Positions 1-7,780 of a stretch of DNA of 14,999 bases are shown here, piece by piece. The position numbers and the translations under genes are program-made. Where the stretch lies: NCBI GenBank assembly GCA_050250795.1, contig JBFWNZ010000058.1, forward strand, positions 1 through 14,999, given 5' to 3'. Within the stretch, counting starts at the first letter, position 1. Every line of letters begins with the position of its first letter. Source of the DNA: JBFWNZ01 sp050250795. Lineage in GTDB: Bacteria > Pseudomonadota > Alphaproteobacteria > UBA8366. Below the pieces are notes generated by a model. That model was not told where the DNA came from. It saw nothing but the letters and a program-made list of their open reading frames with translations, and searched no databases.

Positions 1-1044
1 GTAGCCGGCGCGCTCGACGATGTCGGCGAAGGCGCGGATCGTCGCCTCGTCCGAGCACTCGTACTGCACGCCGGGCCAGGGGTTGAACGGGATCATGTTG
101 ATCTTGGACGGGATGCCGTCCAGCAGGCGGACCAACTCGCGGGCGTCGGCCGGGCTGTCGTTCACGCCCTTCAGCATCACATATTCGAAGGTGATGCGCC
201 GGGCGTTGCGCGCACCGGGATAGGCGCGGCAGGCGGCGAGCAGTTCCGCGATCGGCCATTTGCGGTTGACCGGGACCAGAACGTCGCGCAATTCGTCGCG
301 CACGGCGTGCAGCGAAACCGCCAGCATCACGCCCAGCTCCTCGCCGCAGCGCTGCATCATCGGCACCACGCCGGAGGTGGAAAGCGTGATGCGACGCTTC
401 GAAATGGCCAGGCCTTCCTGGTCCATCGCGATCGTCAGCGCCTTCTTCACATTCTCGAAATTGTACAGCGGCTCGCCCATGCCCATCATGACGATGTTGG
501 TCAGCTGCCGGTCCTCGTCGGGCGAGGGCCATTCGCCGAAGGCGTCGCGCGCCAGCATGATCTGGCCGACGATCTCGGATGCCGTCAGGTTGCGCACCAG
601 CCGCTGGGTGCCGGTGTGGCAGAAGCTGCAGGTCAGCGTGCAGCCGACCTGGCTGGAGACGCAGAGCGTGCCGCGCGTCGCTTCGGGGATATGGACGCAT
701 TCGGCGCGGTTGCGGTCCTCGAAATCCAGCAGCCATTTCTGCGTGCCGTCGGTGGAGCGCAGATGCACGGCCACGCCCGGCCGGTCGATGCGCCAGCCCG
801 CGGCCAGCCGCTCGCGCAGCGCCTTGGGCAGGTCGGTCATCGCCTCGAAATCGGTGGCGCCGCGGGCGTACAGCCAGGAATGCAGCTGCTTCGCCCGGAA
901 CGGCTTTTCGCCCAGCGTCGCCGCCAGGTCCGCCAAGTCGCGCTTGTCCATCCCGATCAGGTTCGGGCGCGAATCGGCGGCGGCGCCCGCAAGGGGCTGC
1001 GCGGCCGGCAGGGCGGATTCGGGCAGGGCGGCTTCCATGCGCAT
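1..1044 (-). CDS. rlmN: Dual-specificity RNA methyltransferase RlmN, C-terminus cut by window edge
   Basis: Radical SAM enzyme that puts a methyl group on C2 of adenine 2503 of 23S rRNA and adenine 37 of some tRNAs. The visible 348 residues include the [4Fe-4S] motif CxxxCxxC (C135, C139, C142) within [16 protein letters not shown]128, in the [10 protein letters not shown] block, is the other Cys typical of the family. The blocks [15 protein letters not shown] and NPWPGVQY are also present. E. coli RlmN has 384 residues, so about 35-50 are missing past base 1, including the region expected to hold the methyl-carrier cysteine near the C-terminus. Two in-frame ATGs (1044 and 1038) lie in a 14-bp palindrome and neither has a clear ribosome binding site, so the exact start is uncertain. 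It follows the IalB-family gene by 56 bases on the same strand and may be co-transcribed. Family identification is secure. Confidence 0.96.
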   Translation of the reverse strand, partial: MRMEAALPESALPAAQPLAGAAADSRPNLIGMDKRDLADLAATLGEKPFRAKQLHSWLYARGATDFEAMTDLPKALRERLAAGWRIDRPGVAVHLRSTDGTQKWLLDFEDRNRAECVHIPEATRGTLCVSSQVGCTLTCSFCHTGTQRLVRNLTASEIVGQIMLARDAFGEWPSPDEDRQLTNIVMMGMGEPLYNFENVKKALTIAMDQEGLAISKRRITLSTSGVVPMMQRCGEELGVMLAVSLHAVRDELRDVLVPVNRKWPIAELLAACRAYPGARNARRITFEYVMLKGVNDSPADARELVRLLDGIPSKINMIPFNPWPGVQYECSDEATIRAFADIVERAGY

Positions 1045-1047
1045 GGA
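1034..1047. repeat. 14-bp perfect palindrome over the rlmN start codons
   Basis: TCCATGCGCATGGA reads the same on both strands and contains both candidate rlmN ATG codons. It may only reflect the two ATGs being separated by GC dinucleotides. If the message folds here, or a protein binds, initiation would be affected. No known regulator is implied. Confidence 0.3.
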
Positions 1048-1100
1048 TATAGGCGCGCGGCTGGGCGCGCGCAAACCGATTTCGCCGAGTCGGATCGGTA

Positions 1101-1613
1101 TCAGGAGACCTTGCAGGCCTTGCTGATGGCGTCGAGCGCCGCCGCGAAACCCTTCAGCGAGAAGGTATCGGTGGTCACGGTCCCACGGCCGGACGTGCCC
1201 TTGACCAACATGCTGCCGCCGTTGCGCATCGCCTTGATCAGGGCGGCGTCGTCGGCCGGCAGCTTGTTCCAGGCGCTCTCGCCGTCGGTGAACAGGGTCA
1301 GCGGCTTGTTGGAATCGATCCGCAACTCGGCCTTGCTGTCGGGCTTGAACGGATAGCCGATGTTGATGCTGACCTCGTTGACTTTCTTATCCCAGGGCCG
1401 GTGGGTGACATAGGCATAGACCGGACCGCGCGTCGTGTACTTGCCCTCCGACTTGGTCGGCTGGGTCCACATCGAACAGCCGGTGTTGCTGCCCTCCTTG
1501 AAAGTCTGCGCGACCCAGTCCTCGAACTTGCCGAGAACCTTGCCCTCCTGGGCAAAGGCTGCGGGCGCGGCGAGGGTGAGGGCGGCGGCGAGAAGGATCG
1601 ATGCGTGCTTCAT
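1101..1613 (-). CDS. Invasion-associated locus B (IalB) family periplasmic protein
   Basis: Exported 170-residue protein of the IalB family, common in alphaproteobacteria; the molecular role of most members is unknown. A Sec signal peptide is visible at residues 1-21 (KH charge, hydrophobic stretch, APAAFA then QEG). The mature part starts with [14 protein letters not shown], typical of the family ('gdW' start), has an early Cys (C46, GCSMW) and a Cys four residues from the C-terminus (C167), which could form the family's disulphide. The middle block with YAYVTHRP and VSINIGYPF matches the beta-sandwich pattern of the family. The ATG at 1613 directly precedes the signal peptide; only a weak ribosome binding site is visible. 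A hairpin separates it from nadA upstream, and rlmN follows 56 bases later. The original Bartonella IalB was linked to erythrocyte invasion, but free-living species carry many homologues, so no virulence role should be assumed. Confidence 0.88.
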   Translation of the reverse strand: MKHASILLAAALTLAAPAAFAQEGKVLGKFEDWVAQTFKEGSNTGCSMWTQPTKSEGKYTTRGPVYAYVTHRPWDKKVNEVSINIGYPFKPDSKAELRIDSNKPLTLFTDGESAWNKLPADDAALIKAMRNGGSMLVKGTSGRGTVTTDTFSLKGFAAALDAISKACKVS

Positions 1614-1649
1614 GCGCGCAACCTATCAATTCCGCTCCGAGATTCAAGC

Positions 1650-1677
1650 CCGGGGCGGATCGCCGCCGATGCCCCGG
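1650..1677 (-). terminator. Hairpin just after the nadA stop, possible terminator
   Basis: Arms CCGGGGC (1650-1656) and GCCCCGG (1671-1677) pair, with an inner ATCG/CGAT stem around a CCGC loop and a two-base bulge, giving an 11-bp stem. It starts three bases after the nadA stop. On the minus strand it is followed by GCTTGAATCTC, which is not a proper U-tract, so factor-independent termination would be inefficient; it could instead stabilise the nadA message end. Confidence 0.4.
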
Positions 1678-1680
1678 CCT

Positions 1681-2685
1681 TCAGCGGACGGCCAGCATTC
1701 GCTCGACCGCCCGGCGGGCGCGTGCCGCGATCTCCGGATCGACCGTCACTTCATGCGTCATCGTTTCCAGCGCGCGCCGGATGTTCGGCAGGGCGATGCG
1801 CTTCATGTGCGGGCACAGGTTGCAGGGCCGCACGAACTCGACATCCGGCACGTCTGCCGCGACGTTGTCGCTCATCGAGCATTCCGTGACCATCAAGACG
1901 CGGCCCGGCCGGCGGTCGCGGACGAAGTCGGTCATCTGGGCCGTCGAGCCGACGAAATCCGAGGCGTCGAGCACGTCCGGCGGGCATTCGGGATGGGCGA
2001 TCACGACCAGCCCGTCGAAGCCCTGGCGATAGCGGCGGATCTCGTCGCCGGTGAACCGCTCATGCACCTCGCAGTGGCCGTGCCAGCCGATCACCTCGAC
2101 CTCGGTCTGGCCGGCGACGTATTTGGCCAGATACTCGTCGGGCAGGAACAGCACCCGGTCGGTGCCCAGCGACTCGACCACCTTCACCGCGTTGCCCGAG
2201 GTGCAGCAGATGTCCGACTCGGCCTTCACCTCCGCGGTGGTGTTGACATAGGTGACGACCGGCACGCCGGGATAGGCCTCGCGCAGCAGCCGGATATCCT
2301 GGGCCGTGATCGAGGTGGCGAGCGAGCAGCCGGCCTCCATGTCGGGGATCAGAACGGTCTTATCCGGGTTGATGAGCTTGGCCGTCTCGGCCATGAAGTG
2401 GACGCCGCACATCACCAGCACATCGGCCTCCACCGTCGCGGCCTCGCGCGCCAGCGCCAGCGAGTCGCCCACGATGTCGGCGACGCCGTGATAAATCTCC
2501 GGCGTCTGATAGTTATGCGCCAGGATCACCGCGTTGCGCTCGCGCTTCAGGCGCTGGATCGCCTCGATATCGGGGGCGAAGACCGGCCATTCCATCGCCG
2601 GGATGACGTTGCGCAGCTTGTCGTAGAGCGCATCGGTGGTGGGAATGCGGGGGGGATTGGACGGGGTTGCATGCTGCAGGGCCAT
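1681..2685 (-). CDS. nadA: Quinolinate synthase NadA
   Basis: Cytoplasmic [4Fe-4S] enzyme that condenses iminoaspartate with dihydroxyacetone phosphate to quinolinate, the second step of NAD synthesis from aspartate. The protein has 334 residues with the expected blocks: AHNYQ (56-60), [13 protein letters not shown] with C93, [11 protein letters not shown] with C205, HPEC (231-234), VGST (246-249) and [11 protein letters not shown] with C288/C291. C93, C205 and C291 match the three cluster ligands of the family. I chose the ATG at 2685 because AAGGAG lies seven bases upstream; a TTG at 2706 is in frame but lies upstream of that site and overlaps the palindromic operator. nadQ is directly upstream on the same strand. 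The usual partners nadB and nadC are not in the window, so they must be elsewhere if the full aspartate route is present. Regulation by NadQ is inferred from the upstream palindromes. Confidence 0.97.
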   Translation of the reverse strand: MALQHATPSNPPRIPTTDALYDKLRNVIPAMEWPVFAPDIEAIQRLKRERNAVILAHNYQTPEIYHGVADIVGDSLALAREAATVEADVLVMCGVHFMAETAKLINPDKTVLIPDMEAGCSLATSITAQDIRLLREAYPGVPVVTYVNTTAEVKAESDICCTSGNAVKVVESLGTDRVLFLPDEYLAKYVAGQTEVEVIGWHGHCEVHERFTGDEIRRYRQGFDGLVVIAHPECPPDVLDASDFVGSTAQMTDFVRDRRPGRVLMVTECSMSDNVAADVPDVEFVRPCNLCPHMKRIALPNIRRALETMTHEVTVDPEIAARARRAVERMLAVR

Positions 2686-2698
2686 CGGGCCGCTCCTT

Positions 2699-2715
2699 AT
2701 ACTCAACCGGAGTAT
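2699..2715. promoter_or_regulatory. Perfect palindrome, candidate NadQ operator 1
   Basis: ATACTC-AACCG-GAGTAT is a perfect 6-bp inverted repeat with a 5-base spacer, A/T-rich in an otherwise very GC-rich region. It sits immediately upstream of the nadA ribosome binding site and downstream of nadQ. Palindromes of this form next to a NAD repressor gene are what one expects for an operator; assignment to NadQ is inference from position, since I do not recall the published consensus with certainty. Confidence 0.6.
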
Positions 2716-2726
2716 TTTGTGTGCCG

Positions 2727-2749
2727 AAGAAAGGCCGGGCTATCCGGCC
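2727..2749 (-). terminator. Hairpin with T-rich run between nadQ and nadA
   Basis: On the minus strand GGCCGG, loop ATAGC and CCGGCC (2749 down to 2733) form a 6-bp all-GC stem followed by TTTCTT (2732-2727), the shape of an intrinsic terminator. It lies 35 bases after the nadQ stop and 48 bases before the nadA ATG. It could end nadQ transcripts, or attenuate transcription into nadA if the nadA promoter lies upstream of it. Confidence 0.45.
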
Positions 2750-2756
2750 GCATGCA

Positions 2757-2787
2757 GTAATACTTATGTTGAGAATAAGAGAGTCAA
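2757..2787 (-). promoter_or_regulatory. Candidate promoter for nadA overlapping the second operator
   Basis: Minus-strand TTGACT (2787-2782) is a good -35 match and overlaps the nadQ stop codon. TATTAC (2762-2757) is a 4/6 match to a -10 box at a long spacing of 19 bases. The degenerate operator 2 lies across the spacer, where a bound repressor would block RNA polymerase. The spacing is poor and the predicted start would sit just before the hairpin, so this is tentative. Confidence 0.3.
2760..2776. promoter_or_regulatory. Degenerate second copy of the palindrome, candidate NadQ operator 2
   Basis: ATACTT-ATGTT-GAGAAT matches the ATACTC-N5-GAGTAT palindrome at 10 of 12 arm positions. Read on the minus strand it matches operator 1 read on the plus strand at 13 of 17 positions, including the spacer AAC. 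Starts are 61 bp apart, close to six helical turns, which would suit cooperative binding or a small loop. Confidence 0.45.
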
Positions 2788-3737
2788 GCGCTTTTCCGTC
2801 GCGGCAGGCCGACTCCGGGGGCCGGCCGTTCCACCAGAACCTCGCGGCGGAAGCGCAGCAGCCGTGCCGGCCGGCCGCCGGCCTCGGTCGTGGTGCCGCC
2901 GGTCTCCTCGACCAGGCCCTGGCGCTCGACAAGGCGCCGGAAATTCGGCTTGTGCAGCCGCAGCCCCGCCAGCGCCTCGACCGTGCGCTGCAGCTGAAGG
3001 AAGGTGAAGGCGGGCGGCATCAGCTCGAACACGACCGGCCGGTATTTCAGCTTGCCGCGCAGCCGGGCGATGGCGGTGGCGAGGATGCGCCGATGGTCGG
3101 CCACCATCGTCTCGCCGCCGCCGGCCGCGGCATCTTCCGGCGTTGCCCAGGTGACGATGCCGTCGCGATGCGGCTCGGGGACCAGTCCGATGCCGTACAG
3201 CAGTTCGTAGCGCTCCAGCACCCGCTCGTCGTTCCAGGCCTCGCCGGGCCCGCCGAAGCTGAGCCGCACGCGCTGGATGCGCCGCATCCGTTCGGCGGCA
3301 TCGCCGGCCGCGTCGCTCCACGCGTTCAGCAGACACTGGATGCGGTCGAGCGCGGCCGGCCGTCCGGCGCGCCAATCCTCCCACGGGAAGAAGCGGTACC
3401 AGCCATGCCAGGCGACGCCGGGCGTGGGCACGGCCCCGGCCTCGCGGACCAGTGCCAGATAGCCGATGGAGAGCGGCCGCGGCGCGTCGGCCGCCGCGCC
3501 CGTCCGGTTGCGGTCGCCGAAGGTGTAGAGCTGCTCCACATAGCCGATGGCTTGGTGGGTCTGCTCTTCGACCCAGACCCGCAGGCCGGCTTCCAGCGTC
3601 CGGTGCTGCGGCTGCAATTCGCCTGAAGGCAGGCTGCGCCGGCCTTGCTCGCCCGGCAGGGTCATGACGCGCGGCTCTTCGCCCGAGACGGCGACGATGG
3701 CGGCGCTCAACTCGACGGCAACGCGGTCGCCGTTCAC
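2784..3737 (-). CDS. nadQ: NadQ-type transcriptional regulator of NAD biosynthesis (NrtR-like, COG4111)
   Basis: Predicted DNA-binding repressor of NAD synthesis genes in alphaproteobacteria. The protein has 317 residues from a GTG at 3737, which has GGGGA about seven bases upstream; this length fits the family. The N-terminal half resembles a Nudix fold that has lost the catalytic Nudix box: around LEAGLRVWVEEQT the expected REUxEExGU pattern is absent, followed by YVEQLYTFGD (66-75), a hallmark shared with NrtR. The C-terminal 65 or so residues (LMPPAFTFLQLQRTVEAL, then KPNFRRLVE and GRPARLLRFR) form the winged-helix DNA-binding domain seen in NrtR/COG4111 proteins. The gene directly precedes nadA, and two palindromes lie between them. 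Its own upstream region, shared with the divergent asparaginase gene, shows no copy of the palindrome, so autoregulation is not supported by sequence. The ligand cannot be told from sequence. The assignment rests on the NrtR-like hallmarks plus the nadA neighbour. Confidence 0.87.
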   Translation of the reverse strand: MNGDRVAVELSAAIVAVSGEEPRVMTLPGEQGRRSLPSGELQPQHRTLEAGLRVWVEEQTHQAIGYVEQLYTFGDRNRTGAAADAPRPLSIGYLALVREAGAVPTPGVAWHGWYRFFPWEDWRAGRPAALDRIQCLLNAWSDAAGDAAERMRRIQRVRLSFGGPGEAWNDERVLERYELLYGIGLVPEPHRDGIVTWATPEDAAAGGGETMVADHRRILATAIARLRGKLKYRPVVFELMPPAFTFLQLQRTVEALAGLRLHKPNFRRLVERQGLVEETGGTTTEAGGRPARLLRFRREVLVERPAPGVGLPRRKSA

Positions 3738-3886
3738 GTCGCGATCCCCGGCCGCCCGCGTCGGCCGTGCCGGTACGGTGCCGCCATGCCCTGGACGCCG
3801 ATGCCGAGATCGCCACGCATGCGCCGCACCTTGCACGCGGCAGCGGGGCGAGGCAAGGTCCGCCCATTCCAGCCGGAGGCCCGCCC
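3738..3886. other. Divergent intergenic region between nadQ and the asparaginase gene
   Basis: This 149-bp GC-rich stretch must hold promoters for both genes unless they are transcribed from further away. I see no convincing -35/-10 pair and no copy of the ATACTC-N5-GAGTAT palindrome. The only clear element is the CCGGAGG ribosome binding site before the asparaginase ATG. Confidence 0.5.
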
Positions 3887-4963
3887 ATGGCCGATCATCA
3901 CATGCACGCCCACGATCACGACCATGACGGCTGCGGCCACGATCACGGTCCGGCAGCGAATCCCGTCTGCGTCGAGGTCACGCGCGGCGGGACGGTCGAG
4001 AGCGTGCATCGCGGCAGCGCGGCTGCGGTCGATGCCGAGGGCGGCGCGATGCTGGCCTGGGGCGATGTGGAGACGCCGGTCTATCCGCGTTCGGCGGTGA
4101 AGCCGTTGCAGGCTCTGCCCTTTGTCGAAAGCGGTGCGGCCGATTCCTGCACCGATGCCGAGATTGCGCTGGCCTGCGCCTCGCATTCCGGTACGCCGGC
4201 GCATGTCGCGGCGGTGACGGCCTGGCTGGCGCGGCTGGGGCTGGGGCCCGATGCGCTGGAATGCGGGCCGCGCTGGCCGCTCGACGAGGCCGATATGCGC
4301 GCGCTGGCGCGGGCGGGCGGCGATGCCTCCGTCCTGCACAACAACTGCTCGGGCAAGCATGCGGCGATGCTGGCGACGGCGCTTGCCCGCGGCGAGCCGG
4401 CGGGCGGCTATATCGGGGCCGCGCATCCGGTGCAGCAGCGCGTGCGCGGCGTGCTGGAGCAGGTCTGCGGGCGCGTGCTGCGCGATGCGCCGACGGGGAT
4501 CGACGGCTGCGGCATTCCGGTGATCGGCATTCCGCTCGGTCATCTCGCCTTCGGCTTCGCGCGGCTGGTTGCGCCCGACGAGCTTCCGCCGGAGCGCGCA
4601 AGGGCGGCACGCCGGATCGTCGCTGCCATGCAGGCGCATCCGGAGATGGTCGCCGGCCCCGGCCGCTACGACACCGAGGTCATGCGCGCTGCCGGCGGCC
4701 GCGTAATCGTCAAGGGCGGCGCCGAAGGCGTGTTCTGCGCCGCCCTGCCGGAATTCGGCATCGGCATCGCGCTCAAATGCGACGACGGCAGCAAGCGCGG
4801 CGCGGAAGCGATGCTGACCGCCATCCTGGCCCAGCTCGGCGCCCTGGATGCCGGGATCGCCGCGGCCGTTGCCGGCCGCCTGTCGGTGCCGGTGGAAAGT
4901 GCCGCAGGAGCCGCCGTGGGCGAAATCCGCCCCGCCGCCTGGCTGACCGACCCCCAAGCCTGA
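3887..4963 (+). CDS. L-asparaginase of the R. etli type (Asparaginase_II family) with His-rich N-terminus
   Basis: Hydrolyses L-asparagine to aspartate and ammonia. It belongs to the class that resembles serine beta-lactamases and is unrelated to the E. coli enzymes. All residues of the R. etli enzyme's active and zinc sites are recognisable: SAVK (S69, K72), S101 in SHSG, CSGK (C154, K157), C208 in GIDGCG and K276 in VKGGAEG, with offsets to the R. etli numbering (48, 51, 80, 135, 138, 189, 263) that change only gradually. Length is 358 residues from the ATG at 3887, which follows CCGGAGG by seven bases. The oddity is residues 3-20: eight His, five Asp and one Cys precede the conserved domain, forming a likely metal-binding tail. 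The gene is followed after nine bases by the oxidoreductase gene, indicating an operon, and is divergent from nadQ. Aspartate is the start of the NadB-NadA route, so a link to NAD supply is possible but unproven. Confidence 0.9.
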   Translation: MADHHMHAHDHDHDGCGHDHGPAANPVCVEVTRGGTVESVHRGSAAAVDAEGGAMLAWGDVETPVYPRSAVKPLQALPFVESGAADSCTDAEIALACASHSGTPAHVAAVTAWLARLGLGPDALECGPRWPLDEADMRALARAGGDASVLHNNCSGKHAAMLATALARGEPAGGYIGAAHPVQQRVRGVLEQVCGRVLRDAPTGIDGCGIPVIGIPLGHLAFGFARLVAPDELPPERARAARRIVAAMQAHPEMVAGPGRYDTEVMRAAGGRVIVKGGAEGVFCAALPEFGIGIALKCDDGSKRGAEAMLTAILAQLGALDAGIAAAVAGRLSVPVESAAGAAVGEIRPAAWLTDPQA

Positions 4964-4972
4964 GGAGAGACC

Positions 4973-5947
4973 ATGAAGGCCGTCCGTATCCATCGTCTGG
5001 AAGGCATCGACGCCCTGCAGCTTGAGGATGTCCCCGCGTTGAAGCCCAAACGGGGCATGGTGCGGATCGCGGTGCACGCCGCGGGCGTCAACTTTGCCGA
5101 TACGCTCGCCGTGCAGGGGCGCTACCAGCACAAGCAGCCTTTGCCCTTTACCCCCGGCATGGAGGTGGCCGGCGAGGTGATCGAGCTGGGCGAGGGCGTC
5201 GAGGGCCTGACGGTGGGAACCCGCGTGATGGCGCCGATGCGCGCCGGCGCCTGGGCCGAGGAAGCGCTGTGCGAGGCGGTGCATGCGATCCCGATGCCGG
5301 ACAACATGGATTACGTGACCGGAGCGGCCTTCTCGCTCAACTACGGCACCAGCCATCTGGCGCTGACGCATCGGGTGAAGCTGGGCGCCGGGCAGACGCT
5401 GCTGGTGCTGGGCGCCTCGGGCGGGGTCGGCCTGACGGCGGTCGAGATCGGCAAGGTTCATGGCGCCACGGTGATCGCAGCCGCCAGCTCGCCGGAAAAG
5501 CTGGAGATCGCGAAGGCCGCCGGGGCCGACCATGCGGTGGACTATTCCGCCCAGGATCTGCGCGAGACGGTGCTCGGCCTCAGCGGCGGCGTCGACGCGG
5601 TCTACGATCCGGTCGGCGGCGAACTGTCGCGCCAGGCGCTGCGCTGCATCAACTACGAGGGCAACCTGATCGTCGTCGGCTTCGCCAGCGGCGACATTCC
5701 GCAGATTCCACAGAACTATCTGCTGGTGAAGAACATCGCCGCGGTCGGCTATAGCTGGAGCACCTACCGTTTCCAGCGGCCGGAACTGATGCGCCGCTCG
5801 CTGCTGGAGCTGGCGGACTGGTATGCCGCGGGCCGGCTGCATCCGCATGTCAGCCACAGCTTTCCGCTGGCCCGAATCGGCGACGCGCTGCGCACCATCA
5901 CCGGCCGCGCCTCGACCGGAAAGGTCGTGCTGACGGTCCGGGGCTGA
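4973..5947 (+). CDS. NADPH:quinone oxidoreductase, zinc-free MDR family
   Basis: Medium-chain dehydrogenase/reductase of the quinone oxidoreductase branch, 324 residues, expected in the cytoplasm and NADPH-dependent. The N-terminal GroES-like part has AAGVNFADT (37-45) and PGMEVAGEV (61-69). The Rossmann part starts with LVLGASGGVG (144-153), with AASSPEKLE where NADPH-binding members have their phosphate contact. The catalytic and structural zinc ligands of alcohol dehydrogenases are missing. VYDPVGG (about 205-211) and the C-terminal ASTGKVVL complete the pattern. The ATG at 4973 is preceded by GGAGAG, which begins immediately after the asparaginase stop, so the two genes are very likely translated from one message. 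Substrate cannot be assigned: members reduce quinones, enones or acryloyl-type compounds. The last codons and stop form one arm of an inverted repeat shared with the convergent ftsH gene. Confidence 0.88.
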   Translation: MKAVRIHRLEGIDALQLEDVPALKPKRGMVRIAVHAAGVNFADTLAVQGRYQHKQPLPFTPGMEVAGEVIELGEGVEGLTVGTRVMAPMRAGAWAEEALCEAVHAIPMPDNMDYVTGAAFSLNYGTSHLALTHRVKLGAGQTLLVLGASGGVGLTAVEIGKVHGATVIAAASSPEKLEIAKAAGADHAVDYSAQDLRETVLGLSGGVDAVYDPVGGELSRQALRCINYEGNLIVVGFASGDIPQIPQNYLLVKNIAAVGYSWSTYRFQRPELMRRSLLELADWYAAGRLHPHVSHSFPLARIGDALRTITGRASTGKVVLTVRG

Positions 5948-5962
5948 GGGTCAGCCCCGGAC
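5936..5962. terminator. Inverted repeat spanning both convergent stop codons, possible bidirectional terminator
   Basis: GTCCGGGGCTGA (5936-5947), loop GGG (5948-5950) and TCAGCCCCGGAC (5951-5962) form a perfect 12-bp inverted repeat; beyond one mismatch the arms continue three more bases on each side. Each arm ends with the TGA stop of one of the converging genes. No T-tract follows on either strand, so classical intrinsic termination is doubtful, but a 12-bp GC-rich hairpin would slow polymerase and protect 3' ends of both messages. Confidence 0.6.
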
Positions 5963-7771
5963 GGTCTCCGTTCCGGCGAACAGGGCGGCGAGGGCCGCCT
6001 CGTCCAGCGTTTCCTTCTCCAGCAGTTGGGCGGCACCCGCTTCCAGCGTCGCCCGCTCGCGCTCCAGGATGCCGCGGGCCTCGGCATAGGCGCCTGCGAC
6101 GATCTCGCGCACGGCGCAGTCGATCTCGCGCGCCGTCTCCTCGCTGAAGTCGCGATCGTGCCAGGGCGGGCGCATGCCGTTCTCCAGGAAGCGGGAGCTT
6201 TCCTTCTCGTAGGCGACATGGCCCAGCCCCGGCTCCATGCCGTAGCGCGTGACCATGGCGCGGGCGATGTCGGTGGCCTTGGCGAGATCGTCCGCCGCGC
6301 CGGTCGAGAGATGGCCGAAGATCAGGTCCTCCGCCGCGCGGCCGGCCAGCAGCACCGCCATCTTGTTTACCAGCTCGTCGCGGGTCATCAGGAAGCGGTC
6401 CTCGGTCGGCCGCTGGATGGTGTAACCCAACGCGCCGATGCCGCGCGGGATGATCGATACCTTGTGCACCTTGTCGGTGCCGCCCACCGACAGCGCGACC
6501 AGCGCATGGCCCATCTCGTGATGCGCGACCACCTTGCGTTCGAAGGGGTTGAGCAGGCGGTTGCGTTTCTCCAGCCCGGCGACGATGCGCTCGACCGCGG
6601 CGGTGAACTCGGCCATGCCGACGGCATCCTTGCCGCGGCGAGTGGCCAGCAGGGCGGCCTCGTTGACGAGGTTGGCGAGGTCGGCGCCGGTGAAGCCGGG
6701 CGTCAGTTCCGCAATCTGGGCCGCGTCCACGTCGCCCGCCAGCTTGGCCTTGGGCAGATGGACCTTGAGGATGTCGATGCGGCCCTTGCGGTCCGGCCGG
6801 TCGACCAGCACCTGCCGGTCGAAGCGTCCGGCCCGCAGCAGGGCGGGATCGAGGATTTCCGGGCGGTTGGTGGCGGCCAGCAGGATCAGGCCCTCGCCGG
6901 AATCGAAACCGTCGAGTTCGGAGAGAAGCTGGTTCAGCGTCTGTTCCTTTTCGTCATGGCCGCCGGCGAAGGGGCCCATGCCGCGGGCCCGGCCCAGCGC
7001 ATCCAGCTCATCGATGAAGATGATCGCCGGGGCCTGGCGGTGCGCCTGCTCGAACAGGTCGCGGACGCGCGCCGCGCCGACGCCCACGAACATCTCGACG
7101 AATTCCGAGCCGTTGATCGAGAAGAAGGGCACGCCCGCCTCGCCGGCCACCGCGCGGGCCAGCAGCGTCTTGCCGGTGCCCGGCGGCCCGACCAGCAGCA
7201 CGCCCTTGGGGATATGCGCCCCCAGCCGGCCATAGCGCCGCGGATCCTTGAGAAAGGCCACGACCTCCTGCAGCTCTTCCTTCGCCTCGTCCACACCCGC
7301 GACATCGGCAAAGGCGACCTTGGTGTCCTTCTCGACATAGACCTTGGCCTTGGACTTGCCGATGGACATGAGGCCGCCGCCGATGCCGCCGGACATGCGG
7401 CGCATCAGGAACATCCACAGGCCGAAGAACACGACGACCGGCAGGATCCAGGACAGGATGTCGCGCAGCAGCGTGCTCTCGACGCGGCCGCTGTACTCGA
7501 CGCCGTACTTGCCGAAATCCTCGGCGATGGCAGGGTCGACCCTGACCGCCTCGACCCGGGTCTGGCCGTCCTGCGGCGCCTTCAGCTCGCCGCGAACGAT
7601 CCGCTCCGTCACCGTGACGCGCGAGAGCTTGCCTTCGGCCAGCAGCTTGTGAAATTCGCTGTAGGGAACGGTCTCGGTCCGCTGGCTCTCGATCCACAGA
7701 TTCTGCAGCCAGAGGATGGCCAGCACCGCCGCCATCACGTACCAGATGTTGAACTGGGTCTTCTTGTCCAT
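5951..7771 (-). CDS. ftsH: ATP-dependent zinc metalloprotease FtsH (HEMGH-type paralogue)
   Basis: Inner-membrane AAA+ protease that degrades misfolded membrane proteins and some soluble regulators; works as a hexamer. It has 606 residues: two transmembrane segments (about 8-27 and 105-123) around a periplasmic domain, Walker A GPPGTGKT (195-202), pore loop MFVGVGA (227-233), Walker [10 protein letters not shown] (250-258), second region of homology around 302-320 with RAGRFDR, and zinc site HEMGH (418-422) with D495 as likely third ligand. Classical FtsH has HEAGH; the Ala-to-Met change and the short C-terminus (E. coli FtsH has 644 residues) suggest a second, accessory paralogue and not the housekeeping copy, which I would expect elsewhere. 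The ATG at 7771 is preceded by GAGGG that overlaps the stop of the aminotransferase gene nine bases away, so the two are co-transcribed. Catalytic residues are complete. Confidence 0.95.
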   Translation of the reverse strand: MDKKTQFNIWYVMAAVLAILWLQNLWIESQRTETVPYSEFHKLLAEGKLSRVTVTERIVRGELKAPQDGQTRVEAVRVDPAIAEDFGKYGVEYSGRVESTLLRDILSWILPVVVFFGLWMFLMRRMSGGIGGGLMSIGKSKAKVYVEKDTKVAFADVAGVDEAKEELQEVVAFLKDPRRYGRLGAHIPKGVLLVGPPGTGKTLLARAVAGEAGVPFFSINGSEFVEMFVGVGAARVRDLFEQAHRQAPAIIFIDELDALGRARGMGPFAGGHDEKEQTLNQLLSELDGFDSGEGLILLAATNRPEILDPALLRAGRFDRQVLVDRPDRKGRIDILKVHLPKAKLAGDVDAAQIAELTPGFTGADLANLVNEAALLATRRGKDAVGMAEFTAAVERIVAGLEKRNRLLNPFERKVVAHHEMGHALVALSVGGTDKVHKVSIIPRGIGALGYTIQRPTEDRFLMTRDELVNKMAVLLAGRAAEDLIFGHLSTGAADDLAKATDIARAMVTRYGMEPGLGHVAYEKESSRFLENGMRPPWHDRDFSEETAREIDCAVREIVAGAYAEARGILERERATLEAGAAQLLEKETLDEAALAALFAGTETVRG

Positions 7772-7780
7772 GGCATGCCC

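Noticed and set aside
2686..2706. TTG start for nadA at 2706
   Set aside because: It would place the AAGGAG ribosome binding site inside the gene; the ATG at 2685 is correctly spaced from it.
1435..2760. A 441-codon open frame on the plus strand
   Set aside because: It is antisense to nadA and crosses the nadA-ialB junction and its hairpin; no domain is visible.
3734..5857. A 707-codon open frame on the minus strand
   Set aside because: It is antisense to the asparaginase and oxidoreductase genes, runs through their operon junction and has shadow-type composition.
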